From DATKYV01 sp035528275 (GTDB lineage Bacteria; Acidobacteriota; Terriglobia; UBA7540): a stretch of DNA of 15,833 nucleotides. Of this stretch, positions 6,270-14,661 are shown piece by piece; the first letter of the stretch is position 1, and every line of letters begins with the position of its first letter. The stretch covers positions 1 through 15,833 of the forward strand of contig DATKYV010000029.1 in assembly GCA_035528275.1 (NCBI GenBank), written 5' to 3'. Under the pieces are notes generated by a model. It searched no databases, had not been told where the DNA came from, and saw only the letters and a program-made list of their open reading frames with translations. The position numbers and the translations under genes were made by a program.

Positions 6270-7337
6270 CTAGGGATGCGCCGACGGGTCGCCACCCGCC
6301 GCGACGATGCGGTCCGCCAGGTAATTGGTGACACGAGCCGCGTTGCGCAGGCTTTCAATGTAGGCGGCCTTGAGCAGTTGCTCTTTTTCGTTCATCAGCG
6401 TGCGGCGGATCGCCGACTGCACCTGGGGATCGCTGATATCGCGCTGGCCGGCAGGCTCCCGGCCGAGCAGCTTGAGAATGTGATAGCCGCTTTTGGATTG
6501 GATGATGCCCGAAATCTGCCCCACCTGGAGCGAGTCAACCGCCCGCTTGAGCGCAGGGTTGGCGTCCAGCACGGAGACCGGGATGAAACCCATATCGCCT
6601 CCCCCGGAGGCCGTACGCGGGTCCTCGGAGTATTCCTGGGCTACGGTGGCAAAATCCTCGCTGGACCGCAGGCGGGCGTACAGCGCCTGGATCTTGCGCT
6701 GTGAGGCCATCGGCGTCTTGGCGTCGTCGTTCTTCAGGTTCCGGACCTCCGGGTCGTCCACGGGCGTGACCTCAATCTGGGCGAGGTGGTACTGCAGTTC
6801 GGGCACGTTGAAGCTGGCCTTGTTTCGCTCGTAGTACTCCCGAATATCCGCGTCGCTGACCGAGATTTTCGAAACAATATCCTTATTAAGCAGCTTTGTA
6901 ATAATAAGATTCTGACGAACTTCGTCACGCAGTTCGCTGTTCCCGAGGCCCTGTTCCTTCAACTTCTGCTGGAACTCCTCCTTGGAATACGGGCTCTGAA
7001 TCTCCGAGATCTTCGTATCCACTTCCGCCTCGGAGACGGTGATTCCGGTGCGCGAAGCCCGCGCCACCAGGATTTCGTTGTTGATGAGCTCGTTCAGAAT
7101 ATTCAGCTTGAAACTGAGGGCCTGCTCCGGGCTGCTGGCGTCCGCGGTGGTAGACATCCGGCTGCGATAATACCTCTCTACGGCTTGGCGACGAATCTCC
7201 TTGCCGTCGATGTCCGCCCAGACGTCGGGGTCGGGCGCTTCCTTGCGGGAACAGGCAGGGAGAAAGGCGAGTAACGCCGCGGCCAGGCCGGCGGCGAAGA
7301 CCGGAGCGGACCGGAAAACCTTACGGCATCTTCTCAT
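6270..7337 (-). CDS. PpiC/SurA-like peptidyl-prolyl isomerase lipoprotein
   Basis: A 355-residue exported foldase. The N-terminus is a lipoprotein signal: basic MRRCRKVFR, a hydrophobic stretch, then the lipobox FLPAC with C29 as the likely lipidated residue. Residues about 35-175 are a SurA-type N-terminal chaperone region containing NELINNEILVARASRTGITVSE-like helices. Residues about 180-292 are a parvulin-type PPIase domain (LAQIEVTP, EYSEDPRTASGGGDMGFIP, SGYHILKLLGRE). It probably acts in the periplasm on outer-membrane protein folding. The ATG at 7337 is chosen over the longer frame from 7406 because it begins the signal peptide. A minus-strand TACAAT ends only 7 bases before this ATG, so the message may be leaderless. 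It is divergent from rpmB. Confidence 0.9.
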   Translation of the reverse strand: MRRCRKVFRSAPVFAAGLAAALLAFLPACSRKEAPDPDVWADIDGKEIRRQAVERYYRSRMSTTADASSPEQALSFKLNILNELINNEILVARASRTGITVSEAEVDTKISEIQSPYSKEEFQQKLKEQGLGNSELRDEVRQNLIITKLLNKDIVSKISVSDADIREYYERNKASFNVPELQYHLAQIEVTPVDDPEVRNLKNDDAKTPMASQRKIQALYARLRSSEDFATVAQEYSEDPRTASGGGDMGFIPVSVLDANPALKRAVDSLQVGQISGIIQSKSGYHILKLLGREPAGQRDISDPQVQSAIRRTLMNEKEQLLKAAYIESLRNAARVTNYLADRIVAAGGDPSAHP

Positions 7338-7344
7338 GGAGACT

Positions 7345-7350
7345 ATTGTA
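7345..7350 (-). promoter_or_regulatory. Candidate -10 element for the PpiC/SurA-like gene
   Basis: On the minus strand TACAAT (7350-7345) matches five of six bases of TATAAT. With usual spacing the transcript would begin at or next to the ATG at 7337. The -35 region is poor, so the call is tentative. Confidence 0.35.
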
Positions 7351-7419
7351 TCTTGCCTGGGGAAAGAACTCGAAGGGGAGTTTTGGCATTGCAGCCTCGT
7401 GGGCAAAGGTCGAAATCTC

Positions 7420-7428
7420 TGGTATAAT
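7420..7428 (+). promoter_or_regulatory. Extended -10 promoter for rpmB
   Basis: TGGTATAAT is a perfect extended -10 (TG-N-TATAAT), 46 bases upstream of the rpmB start. The -35 region is weak, as expected when an extended -10 is present. Placement upstream of a highly expressed ribosomal gene supports it. Confidence 0.65.
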
Positions 7429-7474
7429 TGTGTGTTCGGGTTCTCTGATCTTGACCATTCCGAGGGGCATCAAC

Positions 7475-7666
7475 ATGGCTCGCGCTTGCGACATCTGCGG
7501 CAAAGGTCCCGTGTACGGTAATCGAATCAGCCACGCCCACAACGTCACCCGGCGCCGCTGGAATCCCAACCTGCGCCGCGTCCGCGCGGTGGTCAACGGC
7601 GCCCATAAGACCCTGCGCGTTTGCACGGCCTGCATTCGCGCCGGAAAAGTCGTGAAAGCCGGCTGA
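7475..7666 (+). CDS. rpmB: 50S ribosomal protein L28
   Basis: A 63-residue ribosomal protein of the large subunit. The sequence opens MARACDICGKGPVYGN and contains SHAHNVTRRRWNPNL, the characteristic L28 core. Two CxxC pairs are present (C5/C8 and C50/C53, the latter in VCTACIRAGKV), so this is the zinc-binding (C+) form. The ATG at 7475 follows GAGGGG 7-8 bases upstream; an in-frame ATG at 7346 is rejected because it would precede the promoter and add unrelated residues. It is transcribed alone and converges on the rel gene across 148 bases in which no convincing terminator or gene was seen. The C+ form matters because many bacteria swap it for a zinc-free paralogue under zinc limitation; no such paralogue is in this window. 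Confidence 0.96.
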   Translation: MARACDICGKGPVYGNRISHAHNVTRRRWNPNLRRVRAVVNGAHKTLRVCTACIRAGKVVKAG

Positions 7667-7814
7667 GTTCCCGCCCCGGATTTCCTCCAAGAGAAAACTC
7701 TTCATTCGTAATCGCGGGCGCGATCTCGCAATTGACCTGCGCCGGCCGACCTCGCCGCCAATCAGTCCACGCTTCCGCGATGAGGCCGAATTCCACCTGC
7801 GCCTCAAGCGGTCT

Positions 7815-9962
7815 TCATGTGTGCATGACTCGCTCAACCTGGTAAACGCCGTCGATTTTTCGCAGGGACGAGATGATCTTCTCGAGGTGCTCCACATCCA
7901 CGATGTCCAGCGTGACGTCGATATTGGCGTGATTATCGCCGGTGCGGGCCTCGATATTCTGAATGTTCGACTGCACACCGCTGATCACCGAGGTGACGTC
8001 GGCCAGTAGGCCTTGCCGGTCCGCGGTAAACAGCGTCAGCTTGACGGGATACAGGCTGTACTTGGGACCGGCCCATTGCACCTCAATGCGGCGCTCCGCG
8101 TCGTAGAGGAGTTTCTCGACGTTGGGACAGCTCTTCGAGTGAACGGCTATTCCCTTTCCGCGCGTCACGTAGCCCACAATCGGTTCACCGCGAATGGGAC
8201 TGCAGCACTTGGCGCGATAGACCATCAGGTCGCCGTGTCCGTGCACCTGAATCGCCAGGTCGCGGGACAATCCCAGCGAGCGCTTCGCGCCGCCCGAGAG
8301 ACGCTGCGCCGGTTCGCTCTCGGAAGGCACGGCGGGCGAGAGCCGCCCCAGGACCTGCCGCGCGGCGAACGTCCCGTAGCCGACGCCGGCATAGAGATCG
8401 TCCGGCTGCGTGCAGCCGTAATCGCGCGATACACGCTGAAAGTCCTCGTCGGGAATTCTCTTCAAGACGATGTCGTATTTCCGCGCTTCCTTCTCGATGA
8501 GCTTCTTGCCGATCTCCACGGCCTCCTGCCGCTGGGTGACGTTGATCCAGTGCTTGATCTTGTTACGCGCCCGCGAGGTCTTCACTAACGCCAGCCAGTC
8601 GCGGCTGGGCGTGTGGTTGGTCTGGGTAGTAATCTCCACGATGTCGCCGTTGCGAAGCTTGTATTTCAAGGGGACAATGCGGCCGTTCACCTTCGATCCT
8701 ACGCATCGGTGGCCGACCTCGGTGTGAATGGCATAGGCAAAATCGATTGGCGTCGCCTCGCGCGGCAGCACGATGACCTTGCCCTTGGGCGTGAAAGTAT
8801 AGACCTCCTCGGGATATAGGTCGATCTTCAAGGTGGAGAGGAACTCGCTGGGATCGCGCATTTCCTGCTGCCACTCCACAAGATGACGCAGCCAGGCGAA
8901 GCGCTCCTCGTCCTGCTCGGCGAGTGGCCGCGCGTCCTTATACTTCCAGTGCGAGGCGATGCCTTCCTCCGCCACGCGATGCATCTCCTCCGTACGGATT
9001 TGCACCTCGAAGGGCTGGCCGTGCGGCCCGATCACCGAAGTGTGCAGCGACTGGTAGAGATTGGGGCGCGGGATGGCGATGAAATCCTTGATGCGCCCCG
9101 GAACCGGCCGCCAAGTATTGTGAATGGTGCCCAGCGCGGCGTAACAGTTCTTCACGGTGTCGGTGATGATGCGAACCGCCAACAGATCGTAGACCTGCTC
9201 GATGGTTATGTGCTGGCGCTTGAGTTTTCTCCAGATGCTGTAAAGCCTTTTAATTCGTCCTTCGATCCGTGCCGGAATTCCCTGCTCCTTCATCTTGGCT
9301 TCCACGAGCGCGCAGACTTCCGCCAGGAATTCCTCGTTGACCTTGCGGCGGCTTTCGACGGCCTTTTTGATTTCCTCAAATGCTTCCGGCTCGAGAAATC
9401 GGAAGCCCAGGTCCTCGAGCTCGCCGCGAATCTTTCCCATGCCCAGGCGGTGGGCGATGGGAGCGTAGATTTCAATCGTCTCACGGGCGATGCGTTCGCG
9501 TTTGTCGGGCGGAAGGTACTCGAGCGTCCGCATATTGTGCAGGCGGTCGGCCAGCTTCACCAGGACGACACGGATATCGTCCACCATGGCCAGGACCATT
9601 TTGCGCAGGGTCTCGGCCTGGCGTTCCTCCGGACTGAGCAACTGAATTCGGCCGATCTTGGTGACGCCCTCGACAATTTGCGCCACCTCGGAACCGAATT
9701 CCTCTCGCACCCGATCGATGGTGGTGGGTGTGTCCTCGACCACGTCGTGGAGCATGCCTCCTGCCAGGCACACCACGTCGAGCTTCATATCCGCCAAGAC
9801 ATTGGCCACTTCCAGGGGGTGGGAAACAAACGGTTCGCCGGAGATGCGCTTCTGCGCGCGGTGCTCCGAGGCACTGAATTCATAAGCTCGGCGCAGCAGG
9901 TCGAGATCGTCGCTGGGACGATACTGCTGGACCTTCTGCACGAGCTCTTCAAACTGAACCAT
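7815..9962 (-). CDS. rel: Bifunctional (p)ppGpp synthetase/hydrolase RelA/SpoT (Rel)
   Basis: A 715-residue stringent-response enzyme with the full long-RSH architecture. The N-terminal HD hydrolase domain has SHPLEVA (H48), LHDVVEDT (H72, D73, E76, D77) and KLADRLHNM (D139), so the pyrophosphohydrolase site looks intact. The synthetase domain carries GRIKDFIAIPRP (289-300), YQSLHT (303-308), FEVQIRTEEMH (318-328) and EGIASHWKYK. A TGS domain follows (about 385-447, VYTFTPKGKVIVLP), then the conserved-cysteine region (AKCCSPIRGEPIVGY, HSKSCPNV, 584-614) and a C-terminal ACT domain (about 640-715). The synthetase loop reads NLYQSLHT where NGYQSLHT is usual. It would make and degrade (p)ppGpp in response to amino acid starvation and other stress. 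A promoter lies directly upstream (TTGAAC, 17 bases, TAGAAT), leaving an unusually short leader. Confidence 0.96.
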   Translation of the reverse strand: MVQFEELVQKVQQYRPSDDLDLLRRAYEFSASEHRAQKRISGEPFVSHPLEVANVLADMKLDVVCLAGGMLHDVVEDTPTTIDRVREEFGSEVAQIVEGVTKIGRIQLLSPEERQAETLRKMVLAMVDDIRVVLVKLADRLHNMRTLEYLPPDKRERIARETIEIYAPIAHRLGMGKIRGELEDLGFRFLEPEAFEEIKKAVESRRKVNEEFLAEVCALVEAKMKEQGIPARIEGRIKRLYSIWRKLKRQHITIEQVYDLLAVRIITDTVKNCYAALGTIHNTWRPVPGRIKDFIAIPRPNLYQSLHTSVIGPHGQPFEVQIRTEEMHRVAEEGIASHWKYKDARPLAEQDEERFAWLRHLVEWQQEMRDPSEFLSTLKIDLYPEEVYTFTPKGKVIVLPREATPIDFAYAIHTEVGHRCVGSKVNGRIVPLKYKLRNGDIVEITTQTNHTPSRDWLALVKTSRARNKIKHWINVTQRQEAVEIGKKLIEKEARKYDIVLKRIPDEDFQRVSRDYGCTQPDDLYAGVGYGTFAARQVLGRLSPAVPSESEPAQRLSGGAKRSLGLSRDLAIQVHGHGDLMVYRAKCCSPIRGEPIVGYVTRGKGIAVHSKSCPNVEKLLYDAERRIEVQWAGPKYSLYPVKLTLFTADRQGLLADVTSVISGVQSNIQNIEARTGDNHANIDVTLDIVDVEHLEKIISSLRKIDGVYQVERVMHT

Positions 9963-9974
9963 ACCCGTATGACC

Positions 9975-10003
9975 ATTCTAGGGCAGCGATGGAGGGGGTT
10001 CAA
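9975..10003 (-). promoter_or_regulatory. Promoter for rel
   Basis: On the minus strand TTGAAC (10003-9998) and TAGAAT (9980-9975) are separated by exactly 17 bases, matching sigma-70 type spacing with 4/6 and 5/6 consensus bases. The rel ATG at 9962 starts 12 bases after the -10, so the predicted 5' leader is only about 6 bases and no Shine-Dalgarno site is visible. Confidence 0.55.
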
Positions 10004-10090
10004 GCGGCACACACGCAGAGGGCAGGTCTTGCCCCTCCACGCTGGGCAGTGCAGCAGGCAGAGGGGAGATGGAAAAGATCTTCAGCACGA

Positions 10091-10114
10091 GAGGGAAGGG
10101 CCCGCGCCTTCCTC
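10091..10114. other. Hairpin in the cytochrome P460 - rel gap
   Basis: GAGGGAAGG and CCTTCCTC pair with one bulge around a 7-base loop. It lies in the 287-base gap (9963-10249) between the cytochrome P460 stop and the rel promoter and may help end the P460 transcript. The nearest T-rich stretch on the minus strand begins more than 10 bases after the stem, so it is not a standard terminator. Apart from the rel promoter, nothing else was recognised in the gap. Confidence 0.25.
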
Positions 10115-10249
10115 GCGCTCTTTGTCTCGCCCTTTCCGGCAACTCGCCCAAGGCGGAAACCGCCTGGCCCCGGGCTCAGAAATCACGCAGCACCCAGTCC
10201 GGGGAGACAAAGGTGGAGCGAAGGCATCGATCTTCCTCGGCACCGGGAT

Positions 10250-10747
10250 CTATTCCACGTAATCCGAATAGACGTAGTCCCGACCCTCCCGCGCAGCGTG
10301 GCAGTCGAAACACTCTTTCATATCCTTGAGAGACCCGGCTGCTTGGTAACCCTGGAAGACTTCGAATCCCCAGCCGCCCGTCTTCGGGTAAAGCTTGGAA
10401 TTCTTCTTCATCACCGCCAGAAACTTCCGCGCACGAGCCTCGATCGCCCCCTGGAAGGTGCGGATGTCATGAAGCTCGAAAGCGAACATCGAGCCGTCCG
10501 GGTAAGCCCTGCCGTGCTGCAGCGCCGGCCAGCCGATGTCATTGACGTACACGTTGTGCAGTCCTCCGAACCGATCAAAGAGTTTGTGCTCCTTGCTGAA
10601 AATCACCATGGTCTTGACGTGCGTCCATTTTCGGTAGCCGGTGGGATAGGCAATAGAGGGTTTCTTCGGGGCCTGAGTGGCGACCGCCCCCAGACACACC
10701 GCGGCAACGGCGGACATCACCAGCAAAGTCCTGAAAGGAGAAATCAT
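10250..10747 (-). CDS. Cytochrome P460 family c-type haem protein
   Basis: A 165-residue exported protein. Residues 1-25 form a signal peptide (MISPFRTLLV, then alanine-rich hydrophobic residues). The mature part matches the cytochrome P460 fold pattern: YPTGYRKWTHVKTMVIF (34-50), GGLHNVYVND (61-70), YPDGSMFAFE, VMKKNSKLYPKTGGWGFEVF (112-131) and the C-terminal haem-attachment motif CFDCH (C146, C149, H150). The best-known members oxidise hydroxylamine or bind NO, but most relatives in heterotrophs have no tested function, so only the haem-binding periplasmic role is firm. GGAGG lies 9 bases before the ATG. It is divergent from the substrate-binding lipoprotein gene; no electron-transfer partner is adjacent. 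Confidence 0.88.
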   Translation of the reverse strand: MISPFRTLLVMSAVAAVCLGAVATQAPKKPSIAYPTGYRKWTHVKTMVIFSKEHKLFDRFGGLHNVYVNDIGWPALQHGRAYPDGSMFAFELHDIRTFQGAIEARARKFLAVMKKNSKLYPKTGGWGFEVFQGYQAAGSLKDMKECFDCHAAREGRDYVYSDYVE

Positions 10748-10982
10748 GGGCTTTCACCTCCGTTCCGATCTGCCCGATAAAGACCTGACTCCGGGGACGA
10801 CGTAGAATCTACCTCTTTCGGGGCGGCAATTCCAGCCCTATCCCTGGCCGGCGCCGCCGGGGGAGTCGGTGCGATGATCTGAGAGTCTAGCTGTCCTCTA
10901 GCGGCCAGTATTGTGGTAATCTTGCGCATCGAAAAGCCGCAAGTGGAAGGCCATAATCTTTTCTCAACCCCAAAGTGAGAAG

Positions 10983-10999
10983 GGGGTGGCATCCACCCC
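10983..10999 (+). promoter_or_regulatory. Perfect hairpin just before the substrate-binding protein start
   Basis: GGGGTGG-CAT-CCACCCC is a 7-bp perfect G+C-rich stem with a 3-base loop. It ends 15 bases before the ATG at 11015 and abuts the ribosome site GGGAGG (11005-11010). A structure so close to the start could modulate translation. A weak CATAAT -10 candidate lies at 10952-10957, so the hairpin would be within the 5' leader. Confidence 0.4.
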
Positions 11000-11014
11000 A
11001 TGAAGGGAGGGCTT

Positions 11015-12013
11015 ATGAGCGCGCGGAAAACTCGGATTGGCAGCGCGTCAATCGTTCTGGTGGCGGGACTCCTGGTGTCATGTCAGAAGCCATTTCATGA
11101 GGAGACCGAGCGCTACTTTTTTGTGGCGGCCAACATCTCCCTGCCCTACTGGCAGGAAGCCCAGGCGGGCTTCCTCGATTCGGGTCGCGTGCTGGGCGTG
11201 AAGGTGGAATTTACCGGACCGACATCGTACGACCCGGAAGAACAGTTGGACGCTTTCCGCAAAGCCGTGGCGGCTCGGCCGGCTGGAATTCTTGTCGCTC
11301 CCACTCGTCCGGCGCTCTTCAACAACGACATCAACGCCGCGGTCGCGGCCGGAATCCCCGTGATCTGCGTCGACTCCGACGCGCCGGATTCCAAGCGCAT
11401 CCTGTTTATCGGAACCGACAATTATCAGGCAGGGATAGAGGGCGCCCGGCGCATCGCGGAACTCCTTCAGGGGAAGGGGAGAATCGCCCTGATTACCATT
11501 CCCGGCCAGTTGAATCTCGAAGAACGCCTGCGCGGCGTGAATGACGTTCTCACGAAGTATCCCGGCATCAAGGTGGTCCGGACATTCGATGACAAGGGCG
11601 ACCCCCGCATTGCCAACGACCACATCTCCGCACTGCTTGAAGGCGGAGAGAAAATCGATGGCATCCTGTGCCTGGAGGCTTCGGGAGGGCCCGGGGCCGC
11701 CGAGGCGCTGCACCGCCTGAACATGGGCGGCAAGATCACCATCGTGGCCATGGACAGAAACCCGGAGACATTGGACTGGATCTCACGCGGCGTCATCTCC
11801 GCGACCGTCGCCCAGAAATCCTACACGATGAGCTTCTATGGTCTGAAGTTCCTCGATGATTTGCACCACAACGTTGTACATCAATTCAAGGACTGGCGGA
11901 CCGCGCCCACTTCACCGCTTCCTGTTCGTGTTGACACCGGGACGGCGGTGATTGATTCCAGCAACCTGGAGGCTTTCCGCGCCGCCGAGGCGACACGCCG
12001 CGCGCCACTCTAG
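11015..12013 (+). CDS. Sugar-type ABC transporter substrate-binding lipoprotein (Peripla_BP_4)
   Basis: A 332-residue lipoprotein of the LacI/RbsB-like periplasmic binding family. The N-terminus MSARKTRIGSASIVLVAGLLVSC is a lipoprotein signal with C23 as the likely anchor. The mature protein begins with the first strand YFFVAANISLPYWQEAQAGF. Family features follow: RPAGILVAPTRPALFNNDINAAVAAGIPVICVDSDAP (about 91-127), FIGTDNYQAGIEGARRIAELL, and the second lobe GKITIVAMDRNPETLDWISRGVISATVAQKSYTM. The ligand is probably a sugar or similar small polar molecule, but it cannot be named. The ATG at 11015 is preferred to that at 11000 because GGGAGG lies between them. No permease or ATPase gene is adjacent, so it is an orphan here. 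A hairpin terminator follows. Confidence 0.88.
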   Translation: MSARKTRIGSASIVLVAGLLVSCQKPFHEETERYFFVAANISLPYWQEAQAGFLDSGRVLGVKVEFTGPTSYDPEEQLDAFRKAVAARPAGILVAPTRPALFNNDINAAVAAGIPVICVDSDAPDSKRILFIGTDNYQAGIEGARRIAELLQGKGRIALITIPGQLNLEERLRGVNDVLTKYPGIKVVRTFDDKGDPRIANDHISALLEGGEKIDGILCLEASGGPGAAEALHRLNMGGKITIVAMDRNPETLDWISRGVISATVAQKSYTMSFYGLKFLDDLHHNVVHQFKDWRTAPTSPLPVRVDTGTAVIDSSNLEAFRAAEATRRAPL

Positions 12014-12022
12014 AAAGAAAAA

Positions 12023-12044
12023 GCCCTGCCCGCTGGGGCAGGGC
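12023..12044. terminator. Bidirectional intrinsic terminator
   Basis: GCCCTGCCC-GCTG-GGGCAGGGC is a perfect 9-bp G+C-rich stem with a 4-base loop. On the minus strand it is followed by TTTTTCTTT, a good T-run, so it should end the tonB-to-TPR operon. On the plus strand it lies 10 bases after the substrate-binding gene stop but is followed by only a weak T-run. Confidence 0.85.
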
Positions 12045-12105
12045 CTGCAATTTCACTCGACGAGCCGCCCGCCGCCGGAGCGGCGCGCGCGGACAGCGAT
12101 CCCCT

Positions 12106-12912
12106 CTACTGGCCTCCGGCGGTCGCCTGAGTCGCGCCCCTCTTGACGTTGAGCGCCTTCTCAACCCACTCATCCGCGAGCTTCAGGTCCGCTTCGCGTG
12201 CTTCCGCGTCCGCTTGAAGATCAGACCTCTCGCGGTACATCAGGTTCAGGTAGGCCATGGCGTCGGCATCGTTGGGTTTCAACTCGATCGCCTTCTGGAG
12301 AACCTGCAGGCCTTCCTCCACCAATTCGCTGTTCTCTTCAGCCAGTTCGGCGCGAGCTTTCGCGGGAATGGGCGTCAGGATGCCGGGCTTGGACGGGTCC
12401 GAGGGGTAGGCAATATTCAGGTCTTTCCGCACCTGCATTCGCTTGGGGTAAACGGTCGCCCAGTCGATGACGCCGATCCAATAGTAAGGCTCAGGGTCGT
12501 TGGGCGTAATTCGCATGCGCCGCCGCTGATACTCCTTCGCCTCGTCGAATTTCTTCATATTGTAATAAGTCTGCGCGATGCTGGAGATGGCGGTGAGGTT
12601 TTCGGGGTCCATCTTCAGGACGTCTTCGAACGACTGGATCGCCTGATGAGCAATCTGGAGGTTATCTTCGGAATCGCCGCCGGGAATGTACTGCTGAGCA
12701 TAAGCCGTCGCCAGGTAGAGGCGGGCGTTGAGTAGCGTGGGATCCAGGTCGACAGCGCTTTTGAAGTGCATGATGGACTGCTGGAACTGTGCATTGCGGA
12801 ACGCAGCCACGCCCTTGTTCAAGTGGTCGCGCGCCTTGAGTTTGTTGCATCCGCTCGCCGAAAGCGCCAGGACAAGGACGGCGCCGAGCAGAGCAAGCTT
12901 ATCACGTTTCAT
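12106..12912 (-). CDS. TPR-repeat lipoprotein, last gene of the Ton operon
   Basis: A 268-residue exported protein. The N-terminus MKRDKLALLGAVLVLALSASGC is a lipoprotein signal with C22 as the likely anchor. Tetratricopeptide repeats follow: HLNKGVAAFRNAQFQQSIMHFKSAVDLDP (about 30-58), a second at LNARLYLATAYAQQY, a third at SFEDVLKMDPENLTAISSIAQTYYNMKKFDEA, and a later one at GLQVLQKAIELKPNDADAMAYLNLMYRE. The C-terminus is a charged helix and a low-complexity tail. TPR domains bind proteins, so it may scaffold Ton-linked envelope components; the specific role is unknown. GGGGGAG lies a few bases upstream of the ATG. Its start lies 32 bases after the stop of the second exbD, and the terminator at 12023-12044 closes the operon. 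Confidence 0.85.
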   Translation of the reverse strand: MKRDKLALLGAVLVLALSASGCNKLKARDHLNKGVAAFRNAQFQQSIMHFKSAVDLDPTLLNARLYLATAYAQQYIPGGDSEDNLQIAHQAIQSFEDVLKMDPENLTAISSIAQTYYNMKKFDEAKEYQRRRMRITPNDPEPYYWIGVIDWATVYPKRMQVRKDLNIAYPSDPSKPGILTPIPAKARAELAEENSELVEEGLQVLQKAIELKPNDADAMAYLNLMYRERSDLQADAEAREADLKLADEWVEKALNVKRGATQATAGGQ

Positions 12913-12944
12913 TTGGGCTCCCCCCTCGACCCAAGCAGTGGGTG

Positions 12945-13373
12945 TTATTGGCTCTGTTGACCCAGCTCCTTGGTGATTAACCCGATCTTATCAATCCCCG
13001 CCCCTTTGGCGATGTCCACTATCTGAGCGATCTCGCCGAAAGGCAGGGTTGGATCTCCCTTGATGAACATGACGCGGTCACTGCGCGTCTTGAAGATATC
13101 CTCCAGCCTGGGGCCCAGAGTTCGCAAATCGACAAGCTCTATGTTGATCTGGATCCGCCGTGTGGCGTCGATAGAGACGACTACCGTCCGGCGGAGCAGC
13201 TCTTCGTTGGGCTCGGCATTGGGATTGGGCTGGGGGACCAGGGTATCCAGTCCCTTGGGGATGAGAGGTGTGATGACCATGAAGATGATGATCAACACCA
13301 GTAGAACATCGATGAGGGGGGTAATGTTGATGTCGACCATGACACCCTTCTTCCCCCCGACGGCCATAGCCAT
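12945..13373 (-). CDS. exbD: ExbD/TolR-family biopolymer transport protein, second copy
   Basis: A 142-residue inner-membrane protein with one N-terminal membrane span and a periplasmic domain. The span reads ITPLIDVLLVLIIIFMVITPLIP (about 17-39) and contains D22, the conserved proton-pathway aspartate of the family. The periplasmic part ends with the ExbD pattern VMFIKGDPTLPFGEIAQIVDIAKGAGIDKIGLITK. With ExbB it uses the proton gradient to drive TonB. AGGAGG lies upstream of the ATG. The first exbD lies 47 bases upstream; the two copies share the span but differ markedly elsewhere, so they are not a recent duplication and may form heteromers. Confidence 0.93.
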   Translation of the reverse strand: MAMAVGGKKGVMVDINITPLIDVLLVLIIIFMVITPLIPKGLDTLVPQPNPNAEPNEELLRRTVVVSIDATRRIQINIELVDLRTLGPRLEDIFKTRSDRVMFIKGDPTLPFGEIAQIVDIAKGAGIDKIGLITKELGQQSQ

Positions 13374-13420
13374 AGTACTACCCTCCTGAGGGCGTTAATC
13401 TCCGTCTTCGTCCCGTCACC

Positions 13421-13887
<467 letters not shown>

Positions 13888-13888
<1 letters not shown>

Positions 13889-14619
13889 TATCTCTTCCCC
13901 CGCGAAGAGCGCTTGATGAAGTAATCGATCAACTCCGAAGAGGAGTTGTCCATTTCCACGTCAAAGGCCTCGATCTTGCCGGTAAAGTAGTTGAACATCC
14001 ACACCGCCGGCACGGCCACGAACAGACCGATGGCGGTGGCGACCAGGGCCTCGGCGATCCCACCCGCCACCGCGGCCAAGCCGGTGGATTTCGCCTGGGA
14101 AATTCCCTGGAACGCGTTGATGATCCCCAGCACGGTTCCGAACAGACCGACGAACGGTGCGGTGGATCCGATCGTCGCCAGGCTCGAAATGCCGCGCTTC
14201 AGCTCCGCGTGCACAATGGCGGCGGCCCGCTCCAGGGCGCGTTTCGAAGCCTCAATGGTCTCTCCAGATATGTCGCTGGAGACCTGGTGCGCCTGAAATT
14301 CCTGCAATCCGGCGGTCACCACTTTGGCCAGATGGCTGCGTTTGTTCTGTTCTGCGATCGCGATGGCCTCGTCGATTTTGCCGTCTTTCAGAGCGCCGGC
14401 CACGGCGGGCGCAAAAATCCGGGACTGCTTGCGCGCCGCCCGGAAAGCGATCCAGCGATCGATCATCACGCCGATGGACCAGGCGGACATGAAGAACATC
14501 AGGATCACCACGAGTCGCGCCGGCCAGCCCATCGCGCGCCACATACTGATCGGGTCCCACCCGACAACCTCTTCTTGAAACAGCAGCAAATTGAGGACGA
14601 GCAGTTTTACCCCAAGCAT
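13888..14619 (-). CDS. exbB: ExbB/TolQ/MotA-family proton channel protein
   Basis: A 243-residue inner-membrane protein with three predicted spans, at about 33-56 (ARLVVILMFFMSAWSIGVMIDRW), about 143-170 (LATIGSTAPFVGLFGTVLGIINAF) and about 180-212 (LAAVAGGIAEALVATAIGLFVAVPAVWMF). The last two hold the conserved MotA/TolQ/ExbB core, including STAPFVGLFGTVLGI and AEALVATAIGL. The cytoplasmic loop between spans one and two is helical and charged. It forms the channel with ExbD that powers the TonB protein. It lies 42 bases after tonB and overlaps the first exbD by one base. TolQ versus ExbB is decided by the adjacent TonB rather than tolA/pal genes. Confidence 0.93.
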
Positions 14620-14661
14620 AGTTTTGTCATTCCTCCTCGAAGTTTTCTCGCAGACAACCGA

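Noticed and set aside
8883..10262. 459-codon plus-strand open frame across the rel gene
   Set aside because: It lies opposite a full-length, motif-complete Rel protein and shows no recognisable domain.
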